Counted from the first letter of the stretch, positions 18,417 through 27,597 are shown. The stretch: DNA of 64,000 nucleotides from Streptomyces laurentii (GCA_002355495.1 AP017424.1:4343501-4407500), one strand, 5' to 3'. The notes: generated from the sequence alone by a model not told the origin. Program-made: numbers and translations.

Positions 18417-19007
18417 ATGAACGAGATCACCGCGCGCCTCACGGCCGCCGCCACCCCCTCGGCCCCGTCCCTCGTCCTGCGGCCCTGGTCCCCGGAGGAC
18501 GCGCCCGCCCTGGTCGGCTGCGGCGAGGACGCCGAGCTGCGCCGTCGTACGACCTTCGCGGTGAACGACGAGGCCGACGCCGACCGTTGGATCCGCGACA
18601 GCGAGCGGGGCTGGCAGGAAGGCAATCGCTTCGCGTTCGCCGTCCTCGAAGTCGAAGAAGGCGGCGGGGCGGGGCAGTTGGCGGGCCAAGTGGTGCTCAA
18701 GGGTGTCACCCCGGGGTCGTCGACCGCCGAGGTCGGCTACTGGACGGCGGCCCGGGCACGTGGGCGCGGGGTCGCCCCGCGGGCCGTGGCGGCGGTGACG
18801 GAGTGGGCGTTCGCGACCTTCGGCGAGGGCGGGGTCCAAGGCGCGGTCGAGGGGGGCGGTCTGAAGACTCTCGAACTCCTCCACCAGGTCGACAACGTCA
18901 ACTCCTGCCGGGTCGCCGAGAAGTCCGGCTTCGCCCTGCGCGCGATCCTCCCGGCGTCCCCGCCCGCCTACCCGAACGACGGCCACCTGCACGTCCTGGA
19001 GCGGTGA
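18417..19007 (+). CDS. GNAT acetyltransferase (RimJ-like)
   Basis: 196 residues with the RimJ/RimL-type pattern: SLVLRPWSPEDAPALV at the N-terminus, AEVGYWTAARARGRGVAPRAV carrying the acetyl-CoA loop, and NVNSCRVAEKSGFALRAIL near the C-terminus. It acetylates an amine substrate that cannot be identified. No Shine-Dalgarno is visible before ATG 18417. A TACGCT hexamer lies just upstream, so a leaderless transcript is likely. Confidence 0.85.
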   Translation: MNEITARLTAAATPSAPSLVLRPWSPEDAPALVGCGEDAELRRRTTFAVNDEADADRWIRDSERGWQEGNRFAFAVLEVEEGGGAGQLAGQVVLKGVTPGSSTAEVGYWTAARARGRGVAPRAVAAVTEWAFATFGEGGVQGAVEGGGLKTLELLHQVDNVNSCRVAEKSGFALRAILPASPPAYPNDGHLHVLER

Positions 19008-19021
19008 GGCCGGTGCGGCCG

Positions 19022-19297
19022 ATGCGAGCGCGCGTGACCTTTCTGCCGATGTCCGAGGGCGGCCGCAGAACCCCGGCGATGAGCGGCATCCGGCCTCGGC
19101 TGAAGGTCGGAGACCGCTTCACCAGCTGCATCGTCCGGTCCAACATCGGGGACGACGTGTTCCTGCTGGGACAGGAGTACGAGGTCGAGCTGGAGCTGGT
19201 CTTCCGGCCGGGGAACCGGGACGCGCCGGCGCCCGGCGATCCGGTCGAGCTGTTCGAGGGCGGCAGACGGATCGCGACCGGCCGGCTGAAGGCCTGA
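19022..19297 (+). CDS. Stand-alone EF-Tu domain III-like protein
   Basis: The 91-residue frame begins at ATG 19022, 14 bp after the GNAT stop. It reads ARVTFLPMSEGGRRTPAMSG, then PGDPVELFEGGRRIATGRLK at the C-terminus. This is the beta-barrel pattern of EF-Tu domain III, where a GGR-x-TP loop and a C-terminal EGGRxxGxG strand are diagnostic. There is no GTPase domain. Such orphan domains occur in actinomycetes without assigned function. Confidence 0.65.
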   Translation: MRARVTFLPMSEGGRRTPAMSGIRPRLKVGDRFTSCIVRSNIGDDVFLLGQEYEVELELVFRPGNRDAPAPGDPVELFEGGRRIATGRLKA

Positions 19298-19337
19298 CCG
19301 GCCGCGTGGCCGGTCACGTGTTCGGTCGGGCCGTCGG

Positions 19338-19562
19338 TCACAGCGCGGCGCGGTACGCCTCCAGGCGCTCGGCCACGTCCTTCGGGTGGGCGAGCATGGG
19401 GCTGTGGTCGCCGGGCATCTCGTCCGGCTCGATGCCGAGGCGTTCGGCGGCCACCGCGCGCAGGAACGGGGCCGGGAAGAAGCGGTCGCCGGAGGACAGC
19501 GGGAACCGGGTCGGCACGTCCGGCCACGCGTCGACCGCCGCGGCATGGATCAGTACTACGTC
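19338..19562 (-). pseudogene. 3' remnant of an alpha/beta-hydrolase gene
   Basis: The frame ending at 19338 encodes about 70 residues typical of the C-terminus of small alpha/beta hydrolases: DAWPDVPTRFPLSSGDRFF, LGIEPDEMPGDHSPMLAHP and VAERLEAYRAAL. The catalytic His lies in GDHSPML. No nucleophile elbow or start codon is found upstream before 19680, so only the 3' third remains. Confidence 0.65.
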
Positions 19563-19684
19563 GCCATGTCCCGATCCTCTCCCACCCCGGGCCTGCCGGA
19601 GGGGAACTTCCGCACCCGGGACAAGAGGCGGCGGACGTAGCGCCGCCGAGCGGGCCGGCGAGGGCGGCTCCGCCGGGAACCGGG

Positions 19685-20710
19685 CTATCGGCGGTAGCGC
19701 TCCGCCACCGCCGCGAAGGCCTCCTTGGGCTCCCACTCCATGTCGGGGTAGGTGCGGCCCCGGCGTCCTTCGAGGATTTTGACGATGCCCAGGCCGGCCC
19801 GGTCCAGGTCGTCGCGGGGGTCGCCGTCCGGGCGGTGCGGATAGCCGGGCAGGGCGAAGAGGAACACGAAGGCGCTGTCCACACCCTCGGTCTCGAAGAT
19901 CTCCAGCAGTTCGCCCAGATACGCGGCCTGGCCGGCCTCGTCGCGCTCGTAGACGCCGTCCAGCCGCACGGGGTCCTTGGTCTCCGGGTCGTGCTCGACC
20001 ACTTCGAGGACGCGTCCGCCGCGGTCGCCCGCGCCGCGGTACGCCGCCGTGCCGAAGCCGGTGATGGCCAGCGGCTTCGGGCCCCGGGCCAGGGTGCGTA
20101 CCGCCTCCCGGAACCGGTCGGCGACCTCGGCGGAGCGGATCAGCTCGTACGTGACGAAGTCGAAGGGCGTCCAGTCGACCTGCTCGAACTGGATGGCCGC
20201 GTAGGTGAGTTCGCCCTCGAAGCGCTCGCGGATCGCGGCCGCCGCCTCGCCGAGGAACGCGTTCACGCGGACGCCGAGCGCCCGCATCTCCTCGGCCCGC
20301 CGCTCGGGCCGGCCCATCAGCCGTTCGACCCGCTCCTCGGGGCTCTCGCCGGGCAGGAAGCCGGGGTTCATCACGCTCAGCTCGACCCCCGCGACGAACA
20401 CGACCGCGGCTCCCCGCCGCCGGATCCGTTCGGCCCGCTCGGCGCAGTCGCGGAAGAGGGCGAGGATCCGCTCCGGTTCGAGTTCGAGCGGGTAGGGCGA
20501 GAACCAGATCTCCAGGCCGAGTCCGGCGGCGGCGACGGCGGCCGACTCCAGCCGGCCGGGGTCGCCGCCGATGATCTGGACCGCGTCGCAGTGCAGGTCG
20601 TCGCGGATGATCGCGAGTTCGCGCCGTACCACGGCGGGGTCGAAGTGCTCGCGGGAGTTCCGGCCGTGCGTGACGAAGCCGGTGTCGTAGGTCATTCCTC
20701 TGGCGCGCAT
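19685..20710 (-). CDS. TIM-barrel (glycoside-hydrolase-like) protein, unknown substrate
   Basis: 341 residues: MTYDTGFVTHG near the start, alternating strands and helices (CDAVQIIGGDPGRLESAA, LEIWFSPYPLELEP, VFVAGVELSVMNPGFLPGE, FDFVTYELIRSAEV, PLAITGFGTAAY, SAFVFLFALPGYPH). The arrangement and the VELS and EL strand ends resemble GH-A barrels. No specific family or catalytic pair is certain. The ATG at 20710 has AAGGGG upstream. It is divergent from a TetR regulator across a perfect 13-bp inverted repeat, which suggests control by that regulator. Confidence 0.7.
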   Translation of the reverse strand: MRARGMTYDTGFVTHGRNSREHFDPAVVRRELAIIRDDLHCDAVQIIGGDPGRLESAAVAAAGLGLEIWFSPYPLELEPERILALFRDCAERAERIRRRGAAVVFVAGVELSVMNPGFLPGESPEERVERLMGRPERRAEEMRALGVRVNAFLGEAAAAIRERFEGELTYAAIQFEQVDWTPFDFVTYELIRSAEVADRFREAVRTLARGPKPLAITGFGTAAYRGAGDRGGRVLEVVEHDPETKDPVRLDGVYERDEAGQAAYLGELLEIFETEGVDSAFVFLFALPGYPHRPDGDPRDDLDRAGLGIVKILEGRRGRTYPDMEWEPKEAFAAVAERYRR

Positions 20711-20773
20711 GGTGCCGCCCCTTCTTCTCGTCTCGTCGATCGTCTCGGGTGGGTCGAGGCTGACACGAAAAGA

Positions 20774-20833
20774 TGCGCGCACGCAAGATTTCTCGAACGA
20801 AAGATTGCTGGCGCGCAAGTTTGCGTGCGCGCA
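20774..20833. promoter_or_regulatory. 13-bp inverted repeat in a divergent promoter (candidate TetR operator)
   Basis: TGCGCGCACGCAA (20774-20786) and TTGCGTGCGCGCA (20821-20833) are perfect inverted copies separated by 34 bp of AT-richer DNA. They lie between the TIM-barrel gene (minus) and the TetR gene (plus). Confidence 0.7.
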
Positions 20834-20857
20834 GTCCGCTGTGGAACGCTGACGCGC

Positions 20858-21532
20858 ATGACGACACCACCGCCAGGACTGCGGGAGCGGAAGAAGCGGG
20901 CCACCCGCGAGGCGCTGCGCGAGGCGGCCCTGCGGCTGGCCGTGGAGCGCGGGCCGGACCGGGTGCGGGTGGAGGACATCGCCGAGGCGGCCGGGGTGTC
21001 GCCGCGTACGTACAACAACTACTTCGCCAGCCGCGAGCAGGCGATCGTCTCCGCCGTGACCGCCGACCGGGAGGCGCGGATCGCGGCGGCGGTCGCCGCC
21101 CGGCCCGCGGACGTACGGCTGGCCGACGCCGTCACCGACGCGGTGGTCGAGCGGTTCACGCGCGCCGGCGAGCACGAACAGCGCGCCCTGCTGCTGATCA
21201 CCACCAACGCCGCGCTGCGCGACGCGTTCCTCGACGCCACCGCCGGCATCGAACCCCCGCTCGCGGCCGTCCTTGCCGAACGCCTCGCCGTACGCCTGGG
21301 TGAACGCCTGGGCGGTGACGCCGAAGCGCCCGCGGCCCGGGTGCTCGCGGCGAGCGTGGCCGCGGCCGTCCGTATCGCGCTGGAGGGCTGGCTGCGGCCG
21401 GCCGGGGACACGGAGGCGGGCGAGGGTCCTACCGCCGGGGGACTGGTCGTCCCCGCCGGCTCGCCGGCCGACCGGCTCCGCGCGGCACTGGCCCCGCTCG
21501 CGCCCGCGTTCGACGCCGCCGAGCGCGGCTGA
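20858..21532 (+). CDS. TetR-family transcriptional regulator
   Basis: 224 residues. The N-terminal helix-turn-helix is clear: RATREALREAALRLAVERG, then VEDIAEAAGVSPRTYNNYFASREQ. The C-terminal ligand domain is Ala-rich and divergent. ATG 20858 starts 25 bp after the inverted repeat. It probably represses itself and the divergent TIM-barrel gene; the ligand is unknown. Confidence 0.88.
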   Translation: MTTPPPGLRERKKRATREALREAALRLAVERGPDRVRVEDIAEAAGVSPRTYNNYFASREQAIVSAVTADREARIAAAVAARPADVRLADAVTDAVVERFTRAGEHEQRALLLITTNAALRDAFLDATAGIEPPLAAVLAERLAVRLGERLGGDAEAPAARVLAASVAAAVRIALEGWLRPAGDTEAGEGPTAGGLVVPAGSPADRLRAALAPLAPAFDAAERG

Positions 21533-21608
21533 GCGCGGCTGAGCGCGACTGAACCGGGGCGTCGGCACCTCGAATTTCTCGAATGCGTGTTCATGCGAAG
21601 ATCCACGC

Positions 21609-22325
21609 ATGCTCCGGCGCTTTCTCTACGTTTCGGCCGCGCTCCTGGGGGCCGCGTTCGCCTTCGGCTCCGCCGTGCTCGGCGACTGGGCCGACGAGAA
21701 CCAGTACCTCTGGGTGAGTCGGGCCTGTGTCCTCGGCTTCGTGGGTGGGTTCGCGGTGGCGGCGGGGTGCGCGGCGTTCGCCGTCCTGCCCCGGCGCTGG
21801 CTGCGGCACGTGTTCCCCCAGCCGGGTGAGGGGCAGTACGACGTGATCGCGCGCCGCAGGAAGCTTCCTCCGATCGACGGGCGGGGGGCAGGGGTGGCCG
21901 CCGCGCCGTTGATGACGGCGGGCACGCGGCCGAGGCGGGGAGGGAAGCCGAGTCCCGGGCCCAAGCCCAGGCAGGGGTCGAAGGAGCCGGTCTCCTGGGG
22001 CGAAGTCGCGTTCGTGGCCGGAAGCAGCTGGCTGGTCACCGGCGCCGGATACGGCCTCCTCGCCGCCTTCGACGAGCCCGGTCTCCCCTTCGCGCCCCTC
22101 CTCGTCCTCTCGCTGGGCCAGTGGGTCGGACAGCGGCACCGCGACTGGGCCGCCGCCTCCGCGGCGGCCGTCGTCGGCGTGGGCACGCTGCTCGTCCTGC
22201 TCGATCCGCTGCGGAACGACCTGGGCCGCTTCCTCGGCGACGCCCTCACCGTGGGATCCGGGGCGACGACCGCGCTGATCGCCTTCGCCCTCGTCCAGCG
22301 CCGCCGCGCGCGGACGGCCCGCTGA
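21609..22325 (+). CDS. Four-TM membrane protein, unknown
   Basis: 238 residues with hydrophobic segments at about 5-24, 35-60, 135-155 and 185-230, and a basic Pro/Gly-rich cytoplasmic loop (RPRRGGKPSPGPKPRQGSK). No family is recognised. Upstream, AATTTCTCGAATGCG resembles part of the spacer in the 20774-20833 operator (GATTTCTCGAACGAA), so shared regulation is possible. Confidence 0.6.
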   Translation: MLRRFLYVSAALLGAAFAFGSAVLGDWADENQYLWVSRACVLGFVGGFAVAAGCAAFAVLPRRWLRHVFPQPGEGQYDVIARRRKLPPIDGRGAGVAAAPLMTAGTRPRRGGKPSPGPKPRQGSKEPVSWGEVAFVAGSSWLVTGAGYGLLAAFDEPGLPFAPLLVLSLGQWVGQRHRDWAAASAAAVVGVGTLLVLLDPLRNDLGRFLGDALTVGSGATTALIAFALVQRRRARTAR

Positions 22326-22363
22326 TGTCACGGACCGCCCGCCAACGCCATGGACGGACCGTT

Positions 22364-22550
22364 TCAGCGGGGGCGGGAGGGCGGACCGTCGAACCGGGCC
22401 CAGATCGGCGTCCAGTCGCGGGTGTACAGCACGACGTTGCCGTCCCGCTGCATCCATAGCGACGCCTGCGAGGCCGGCGATGTACGTGTCCGGCCCGAGG
22501 CACTCGCCCGGGGCGAGGTAGTCGTGGTAGCTCCAGCCCTGTGCCCGCAT
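22364..22550 (-). pseudogene. Frameshifted bulb-lectin (B_lectin) domain remnant
   Basis: Two frames together give a B-lectin repeat: SYHDYLAPGECLGPDTYIA (from ATG 22550), then, after a one-base shift near 22470, SLWMQRDGNVVLYTRDWTPIW in the next frame, ending at 22364. The W-x-Q-x-D-G-N-x-V-x-Y core is the mannose-binding signature. Only one of the three repeats normally present remains. The rest of 22326-22739 has no recognisable gene. Confidence 0.6.
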
Positions 22551-22739
22551 GTCACCGGCCGTTCGGCGCTCAACAGCACGTCAACGGCGGATAGATGGGA
22601 TGACGTCGACCATTTCGGCGGGAGCGGGGGGCCGCTGTCACACATCGGGCCGCTGCCCGGTCCTAGGGGACGACCGGACGGCGTGCCCCATGGCGCCGAT
22701 CCGTCACCGGTCGAGAACGCTCTCAAAGGGGAGAACACC

Positions 22740-23654
22740 ATGAGCCATGTCCACACCGCACACCCCGGCGCGACGGGGCATGACGAACTCGTTCCGTCGC
22801 GCTACGCGCTGAAGGTCGGCGACATCGACGTCACCGTGATCAGCGACGGCGTCCTGCCGATCACCACCTCGACGCTGGCCGCCAACGTCGAGCGGGCCGA
22901 ACTGGACGCCTGGCTCAAGGACATGTACCTGCCGCAGGAGGTCTGCGACTGGCCCCTGAACGTGGCCGTGCTGCGCAGCGGCGACCGCACCATCATCGTC
23001 GACTCCGGTCTGGGCACGGAGTTCCCGGGCTTCCCGCGCGCCGGTCAGCTGGCCGCGCGCCTGGACGCCGCCGGCATCGACCCGGCGTCCGTGACCGACG
23101 TGGTCCTCACCCACCTGCACATGGACCACGTCGGCGGCCTGCTCGTCGAGGGCCTGCGGGGCCGGCTCCGAAAGGATGTCCGCGTCCACGTGGCCGCCGC
23201 CGAGGCCGAGTTCTGGGGCACGCCCGACTTCACGAAGACCGTCATGCCGGGCCCGGTGCCGGACGTGCTGCGCCAGACCGCGTCGCGCTTCCTGGACGTG
23301 TACCGCGGCCGGCTGCGGACGTTCGAGAAGGAGTACGAGGTCGCGCCCGGCGTGGTGATGGAGCGCACCGGCGGCCACACCCCCGGCCACAGCATCATCC
23401 GCCTGGAGTCGGGCGGCGACCGCCTGATGTTCGCCGGTGACGCCGTGTTCCAGACCGGGTTCGACAAGCCCGACTGGCACAACGGCTTCGACCACGACCC
23501 CGAGGAGGCCATCCGGGTCCGGCGCCGCCTGCTGACCGAGCTGTCGGAGACCGGCGGCCAACTGCTCGCCAGCCACCTGTCGTTCCCGTCCGTCTGCCAC
23601 GTCGGCGCCGACGGTAACACCTTCCGCGTCGTCCCGGCCGTCTGGGACCACTGA
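22740..23654 (+). CDS. MBL-fold metallo-hydrolase
   Basis: 304 residues with the dizinc motif LTHLHMDHVGG (about 123-133), the later metal ligands GGHTPGHS and FAGDAVFQ, and a C-terminal ASHLSFPSVCHV His. This resembles the AHL-lactonase/alkylsulfatase-like MBL group, which hydrolyses lactones and related esters. AAAGGGGAG lies 5 nt before ATG 22740. The gene is monocistronic, with a strong hairpin 10 bp after the stop. The substrate is unknown. Confidence 0.85.
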   Translation: MSHVHTAHPGATGHDELVPSRYALKVGDIDVTVISDGVLPITTSTLAANVERAELDAWLKDMYLPQEVCDWPLNVAVLRSGDRTIIVDSGLGTEFPGFPRAGQLAARLDAAGIDPASVTDVVLTHLHMDHVGGLLVEGLRGRLRKDVRVHVAAAEAEFWGTPDFTKTVMPGPVPDVLRQTASRFLDVYRGRLRTFEKEYEVAPGVVMERTGGHTPGHSIIRLESGGDRLMFAGDAVFQTGFDKPDWHNGFDHDPEEAIRVRRRLLTELSETGGQLLASHLSFPSVCHVGADGNTFRVVPAVWDH

Positions 23655-23663
23655 CCCGACGCA

Positions 23664-23715
23664 CCGGAGCCGTCGGCCGACCGGGGCACACGCCCCGCCC
23701 GGCCGACGGCTCCGG
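23664..23715. terminator. Bidirectional terminator, 16-bp stem
   Basis: CCGGAGCCGTCGGCCG pairs perfectly with CGGCCGACGGCTCCGG. The 20-nt loop itself contains a CGGGGC/GCCCCG stem. It lies between the convergent MBL and endonuclease-family genes. Confidence 0.85.
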
Positions 23716-23745
23716 CGGCTCTCCCGGCCCGGTCGGACCGCCCGG

Positions 23746-25298
23746 TCAGCCGTTCGGCAGGTGCACGCTCCCGTACAGGGTCCAGTGATCCGAGTTCCCC
23801 GTGGTGGCGGAGACGGCGCAGTCGGAGACGGGCGCGTTCCTCGGCGAGAAGATGTAGTCCAGCTTCCGGGTGGGGTGTCCGTCGACCCCGTTGGCCGTCG
23901 GCTTCCCGGTGCGCAGCGCGTTCGGATCGCCGCCCTGCCCGCATTCCTGGTACCGGTCGTAGACCACGTTCAGCGCCGTGCTCGGGCCGCCCGCGTTCAC
24001 ATCGGCCTCGGGGTACGGCGGTACGAGGTTGAAGTCGCCGCCGAAGACGACCCGGTAGCCCCGGTCCTCGTACGACCGGGTGATCTCGACGAGCTTCCGC
24101 GCCTGCTCCTCGCGGTACGTGCCCTTCGGGTCGTCCTCGTCGTAGCCCGAGCTGAGGTGCGCCGAGCAGGCCGCGAGGCCCCGGTCCGGCATGACGGCGC
24201 AGACCGCCGTGCGCTTCTCGAACGACGGGGAGGGCAGGTCGTGCCGCTTGTACCAGGCGTTGGAGTCCGGGACGGCGATGGCCACCCCGTACGCACCGCG
24301 GTCGGCGACCGGCTGGTCGTACTTGTCCGTGATGGCGCACTGCTTCTGGACCAGCGGCCCGCCGGACCCCTGCTGGTGGATGGGCGCGAAGCGGACGTCC
24401 CAGCCGCGTCCGGTCCCGCCCTCCAGAACGGGCTTCTCCAGCATCCACTCGACGCGTTTGGCGTGCTTCTCGCAGAACTCCTGGAAGAAGATCACGTCCG
24501 GCAGCTGTCCGTTGCCGGGGCTGTGCAGCCGGGCCTGGATCCCGTCGGTCAGCTCGGCGTAGCCGGCCAGCCCTCCGCTCCAGGCACACTGCTTGGCGTT
24601 GGCGCAGACGTTCCAGGTCATCACGTTGACCTGGCCGGCCGGCGCGGCGGTGGCGGCCGGCGGGACCTCCCACTCGTCGGCCGAACCCGTCTCGTTCGCC
24701 ACGGGCTCCAGAACGAACTTCTCCCAGGACGCGATCTGGGTGGCGCGCGAACGCAGCAGCCCGTCGCCCATCGCGCTCAGGTCGGCGGAGACGTACGTCA
24801 GCTCCGTGTCGGTGGCGTTCTCCTTCGCGCCGAGGGCCACCACGACCGAACCCGCGGGGACCCGGCCGGCGGGACGTCGGTCAGGTACTGCGGGGTGAAC
24901 TGCTGCCACTGCCCCAGCCGCACACCGCGCGCCCGCAGCATCCCCGTCCGCGGGTCGGCGTCCGAGAACTCCGAGGAAGCGAAGAAGCCCGTGGCGATGA
25001 ACCGCAGGCCGATCGTCTTGGCGGCGTGGTTGGTGTGGAGCGTGAAGAGCTCCCACTTCTTCGGGGCGACGCCCTGAGCCCGCAGACTCCACTCGTACTT
25101 GTCGTCGGTCTCGCTCATGCCGACGGACACGTACTTGCCGTTCACCACCGACTTCAGTGCCCACTTCTGGCCTGACGACTTGGCGACGGCATCGGCGTCC
25201 TCGGATATCTCCGTCGCGCCGGCCGGTGTGACGGTCAGCGTGTTGATCCCGACCAGCAGCGCGCACAGCGCTGCCAGCAGTCCGATGAGACGACGCAT
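23746..25298 (-). pseudogene. Secreted EEP-family nuclease/phosphodiesterase, frame interrupted
   Basis: The gene starts at ATG 25298 with a signal peptide (LIGLLAALCALLVGINTLTV). An approximately 110-residue fascin/beta-trefoil-like domain follows (GKYVSVGMSETDDKYEW, RFIATGFFASSEF). The frame then continues one base out of phase near 24868. The remainder is a complete endonuclease/exonuclease/phosphatase domain: VNVMTWNVCAN, VIFFQEFCEK, VVFGGDFNLVPPYPEADV, RKLDYIFS and SDHWTLYGSV, so all catalytic residues are present. One extra G in a GGG run would restore a single frame of about 517 codons. This is probably an exported DNase I-like enzyme, broken either genuinely or by a sequencing indel. 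Confidence 0.75.
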
Positions 25299-25703
25299 GG
25301 CATCCCCTCCTTCATCGTGTGCGGTCGCACGCGTCCTCGCGTGCGTTCACGTCGTACGACCGGGAGAGGGGTGCCCCGGCGGAGCGGGCGCGGAGGCGGC
25401 GGCCTGAAGTGCCGCCGGGCGTACGGCCGATACCTCGGCCCATGGTCCGCTTCCCGGCTCCTCGACACCGTTCACAGGGGTCCGCCCCATGATCATCTCC
25501 ACGGTCGCGAGGGGGGATCCTACCGGCGACTGACAGGGACATGCCCGGTCGGTGTGCCTACTGCGTTCGGGCCGGTCATCGCGACCGAAAGGGCAACCAT
25601 TTCCGCGGCTCGATGGTCATGTCAGTGCCATCTGCCTGGCGGGTGGCCTTGTCGGCCGCGCTTCGGGACGCCCCCCGAAGTGCTCGAACATGGGAACAGC
25701 TTC
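25299..25703. other. 405-bp gene-free divergent promoter region
   Basis: No open frame here looks coding. A perfect GCACGCG/CGCGTGC hairpin (25327-25344) lies in the leader of the minus-strand nuclease gene. The rest should hold promoters for that gene and the secreted protein at 25704. Confidence 0.5.
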
Positions 25704-26492
25704 ATGCGCCACCGCACCAAGATGACCGCCCTCGCCGGCGCCCTCGTCCTGCCCGTTCTCGCGATTCCGGCAGCCGCCCACGCGGACGTCTTCTCGGGCG
25801 ACATCCAGATCACGAAGGTGGTCGTCAACGGGGGCAAGGACATCGTCCTGGGGACCACGGACGTCAAGACGTTCACCATCGCGGTGACCGCCACGGACAA
25901 CTCGGGCATCAGGACCGAGTTCACCTACCCGGTCATGTGGAACACGCCCCTCAAGAACGGCGACTACTACGGTCTCCTGGTGCCCGAGAACGTTCTCGGG
26001 AAGTGCGTGCGCCAGAGCTTCACCACGGCCACCTGCACGTACACGATGAAGATGAATCCGCGCATCCACCCCCAGGACAACTCCACGGCCGGGACCTGGG
26101 CCGTGCGCGCCGACGTCCAGGCCAACGACGGTGACTACTTCACCAAGGACTCCGCCGCCAAGGTGAAGGTCCTGCGCTACGCCAAGCTGACCGCCAACGC
26201 GTCGCCGGAACCGGTGAAGAAGAACCAGACGATCACCGTCACGGGCGCCCTGACCCGCGCCAACTGGGAGACGTTCAAGTACGCCGGTTATGGCAACCGG
26301 CCGGTCAACCTCCAGTTCAAGAAGAAGGGCGCGGGCGCCTACACGACCCTCAAGACCGTCATGACGGACAGCAAGGGCAACCTGAAGACGACGACGAAGG
26401 CCACGGCGGACGGCGACTTCCGCTACGTCTACGCGGGCTCGTCCACCACCACGCCGGCGACTTCCGCGGCCGACTACGTCGACGTGAAGTAG
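25704..26492 (+). CDS. Secreted Ig-like-fold protein (DUF5707-like)
   Basis: 262 residues: a signal peptide (LAGALVLPVLAIPAAAHA, cleavage near residue 29), then two beta-rich repeats. The first opens VFSGDIQITKVVVNGGKD and includes VTATDNSGI with a disulfide-type Cys pair (GKCVRQ, ATCTYT). The second has TANASPEPVKKNQTITVTG, typical of bacterial Ig-like folds. It resembles DUF5707 proteins of streptomycetes. It probably acts outside the cell; function unknown. Lysine content is unusually high for this genome. Confidence 0.7.
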   Translation: MRHRTKMTALAGALVLPVLAIPAAAHADVFSGDIQITKVVVNGGKDIVLGTTDVKTFTIAVTATDNSGIRTEFTYPVMWNTPLKNGDYYGLLVPENVLGKCVRQSFTTATCTYTMKMNPRIHPQDNSTAGTWAVRADVQANDGDYFTKDSAAKVKVLRYAKLTANASPEPVKKNQTITVTGALTRANWETFKYAGYGNRPVNLQFKKKGAGAYTTLKTVMTDSKGNLKTTTKATADGDFRYVYAGSSTTTPATSAADYVDVK

Positions 26493-26504
26493 CTCAGACC
26501 GCCT

Positions 26505-26765
26505 TCACGGAGGCGATGAAGGGGCCCAGGCGGCGGCGGTGACGAGGAGGACGGGGCCGTGGGGCTGCTTGGAGTCGCGGACGGGGACGAGGCCGGGGGC
26601 ATCGTCGGCGACCTCGACGCAGTTGCCGCCGGAGGTGTTGCTGTAGCTGCTCTTGTGCCAGGCGGCATACCCCTCGGCCACTTCGATGCATTCCCCGCCG
26701 TCGCCGTTGCTGTAGCTGCTCTTACGCCAGACGGCGGCGGTCAGATCCAGGGCGTTGCTGGCCAT
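26505..26765 (-). CDS. Double DUF397 protein, altered C-terminus
   Basis: 86 residues with two DUF397 motifs: VWRKSSYSNGDGGECIEVA and AWHKSSYSNTSGGNCVEVA, followed by VPVRDSKQPHGPVL. The usual family ending would be AAAWAxFIASVKAV. That sequence appears one base out of frame and ends at 26494, so a single missing C in a CCCC run near 26530 has replaced the last residues. Its ATG lies 44 bp inside the XRE regulator, the usual arrangement. DUF397 proteins act with such regulators. Confidence 0.8.
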   Translation of the reverse strand: MASNALDLTAAVWRKSSYSNGDGGECIEVAEGYAAWHKSSYSNTSGGNCVEVADDAPGLVPVRDSKQPHGPVLLVTAAAWAPSSPP

Positions 26766-27597
26766 GTCGGTAGTCCTTAGCCGCTCTTTCGATACGGGCG
26801 AGGGACACCTCCGGCGGCAAAGCGGCGGCCCTCAGCCGATCGTATGCCTTGCGATACCTCTTCACGAGGGCCGGATCGTCGATCGTCTGGCCGTGGTACG
26901 GACCCTCCATGTACATGAGTTGCGGCTCGTCCTCGAACTCCATGAACATCATGGACAGCTCCATGAAGGGCTGCGTCGGTCCATTCCACGGGAGGATCTG
27001 CACAACGATGCGGCCCTGCCGTGCCAGACCGGTGATGTGGTCGAGTTGGTCGGCCATCTCGGCAGCCGTGAGCGCACTGTTGCGCAGCAGCGACTCGTGA
27101 AGGATGACCCAGTACTCGGGCTTCTTCGGCTGATCGAGGATCTGCGCTCGTTCCAACCGGGCGTCGATTTTCGCTTGGGCCTCCGCGGGGGTGTCCAGAG
27201 GGTGAGTGGATCGAATGACGGCCCTCGCGTAGGCAGCGGTCTGGAGCAAACCGGGGATGAGAGCGTTGCACCACCGTTCGATTACCAGCGCGCGCTTCTC
27301 CGCCTCCGCGATGGCTGCGAAGTACGCGGCGTGCGCGCCCTGTTTTGCCTTGCGGACGTCGTCGCAGCGGCGCTCGAAGAAGCCGTCCGTGTGCAGCTTG
27401 CGGTCCACGTGACGGGCGAGGTCGATCGGCATTCGGCGCTGGCCGTGTTCGATCTCGCTGAGGTAGGTGATGCTGTAGAAGCTGCCGTCGACCAGTTTCT
27501 CCAAGGTCAGGCCCGCTTCCTCCCTCTTGTAGCGGAGTTCCTTCCCGTAGAACTGCGGGACGCTGGCAGAGCCGTCGATCTCTTTGCGTGCAGCCAC
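26722..27597 (-). CDS. XRE-family regulator with DUF5753 domain
   Basis: 291 residues. The helix-turn-helix covers about residues 15-65 (LRYKREEAGLTLEKLVDGSF, YLSEIEHGQRRMP). The DUF5753 domain follows, with ALIPGLLQTAAYARAVI, GRIVVQILPW and DDPALVKRYRKAYDRLRAAAL. These BldB/WhiJ-system regulators are paralogous across streptomycetes and work with DUF397 partners, here the overlapping downstream gene. A divergent small gene plus an ATP-binding protein lies upstream, completing a typical conservon-like set. Confidence 0.9.
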   Translation of the reverse strand: MAARKEIDGSASVPQFYGKELRYKREEAGLTLEKLVDGSFYSITYLSEIEHGQRRMPIDLARHVDRKLHTDGFFERRCDDVRKAKQGAHAAYFAAIAEAEKRALVIERWCNALIPGLLQTAAYARAVIRSTHPLDTPAEAQAKIDARLERAQILDQPKKPEYWVILHESLLRNSALTAAEMADQLDHITGLARQGRIVVQILPWNGPTQPFMELSMMFMEFEDEPQLMYMEGPYHGQTIDDPALVKRYRKAYDRLRAAALPPEVSLARIERAAKDYRHGQQRPGSDRRRLA

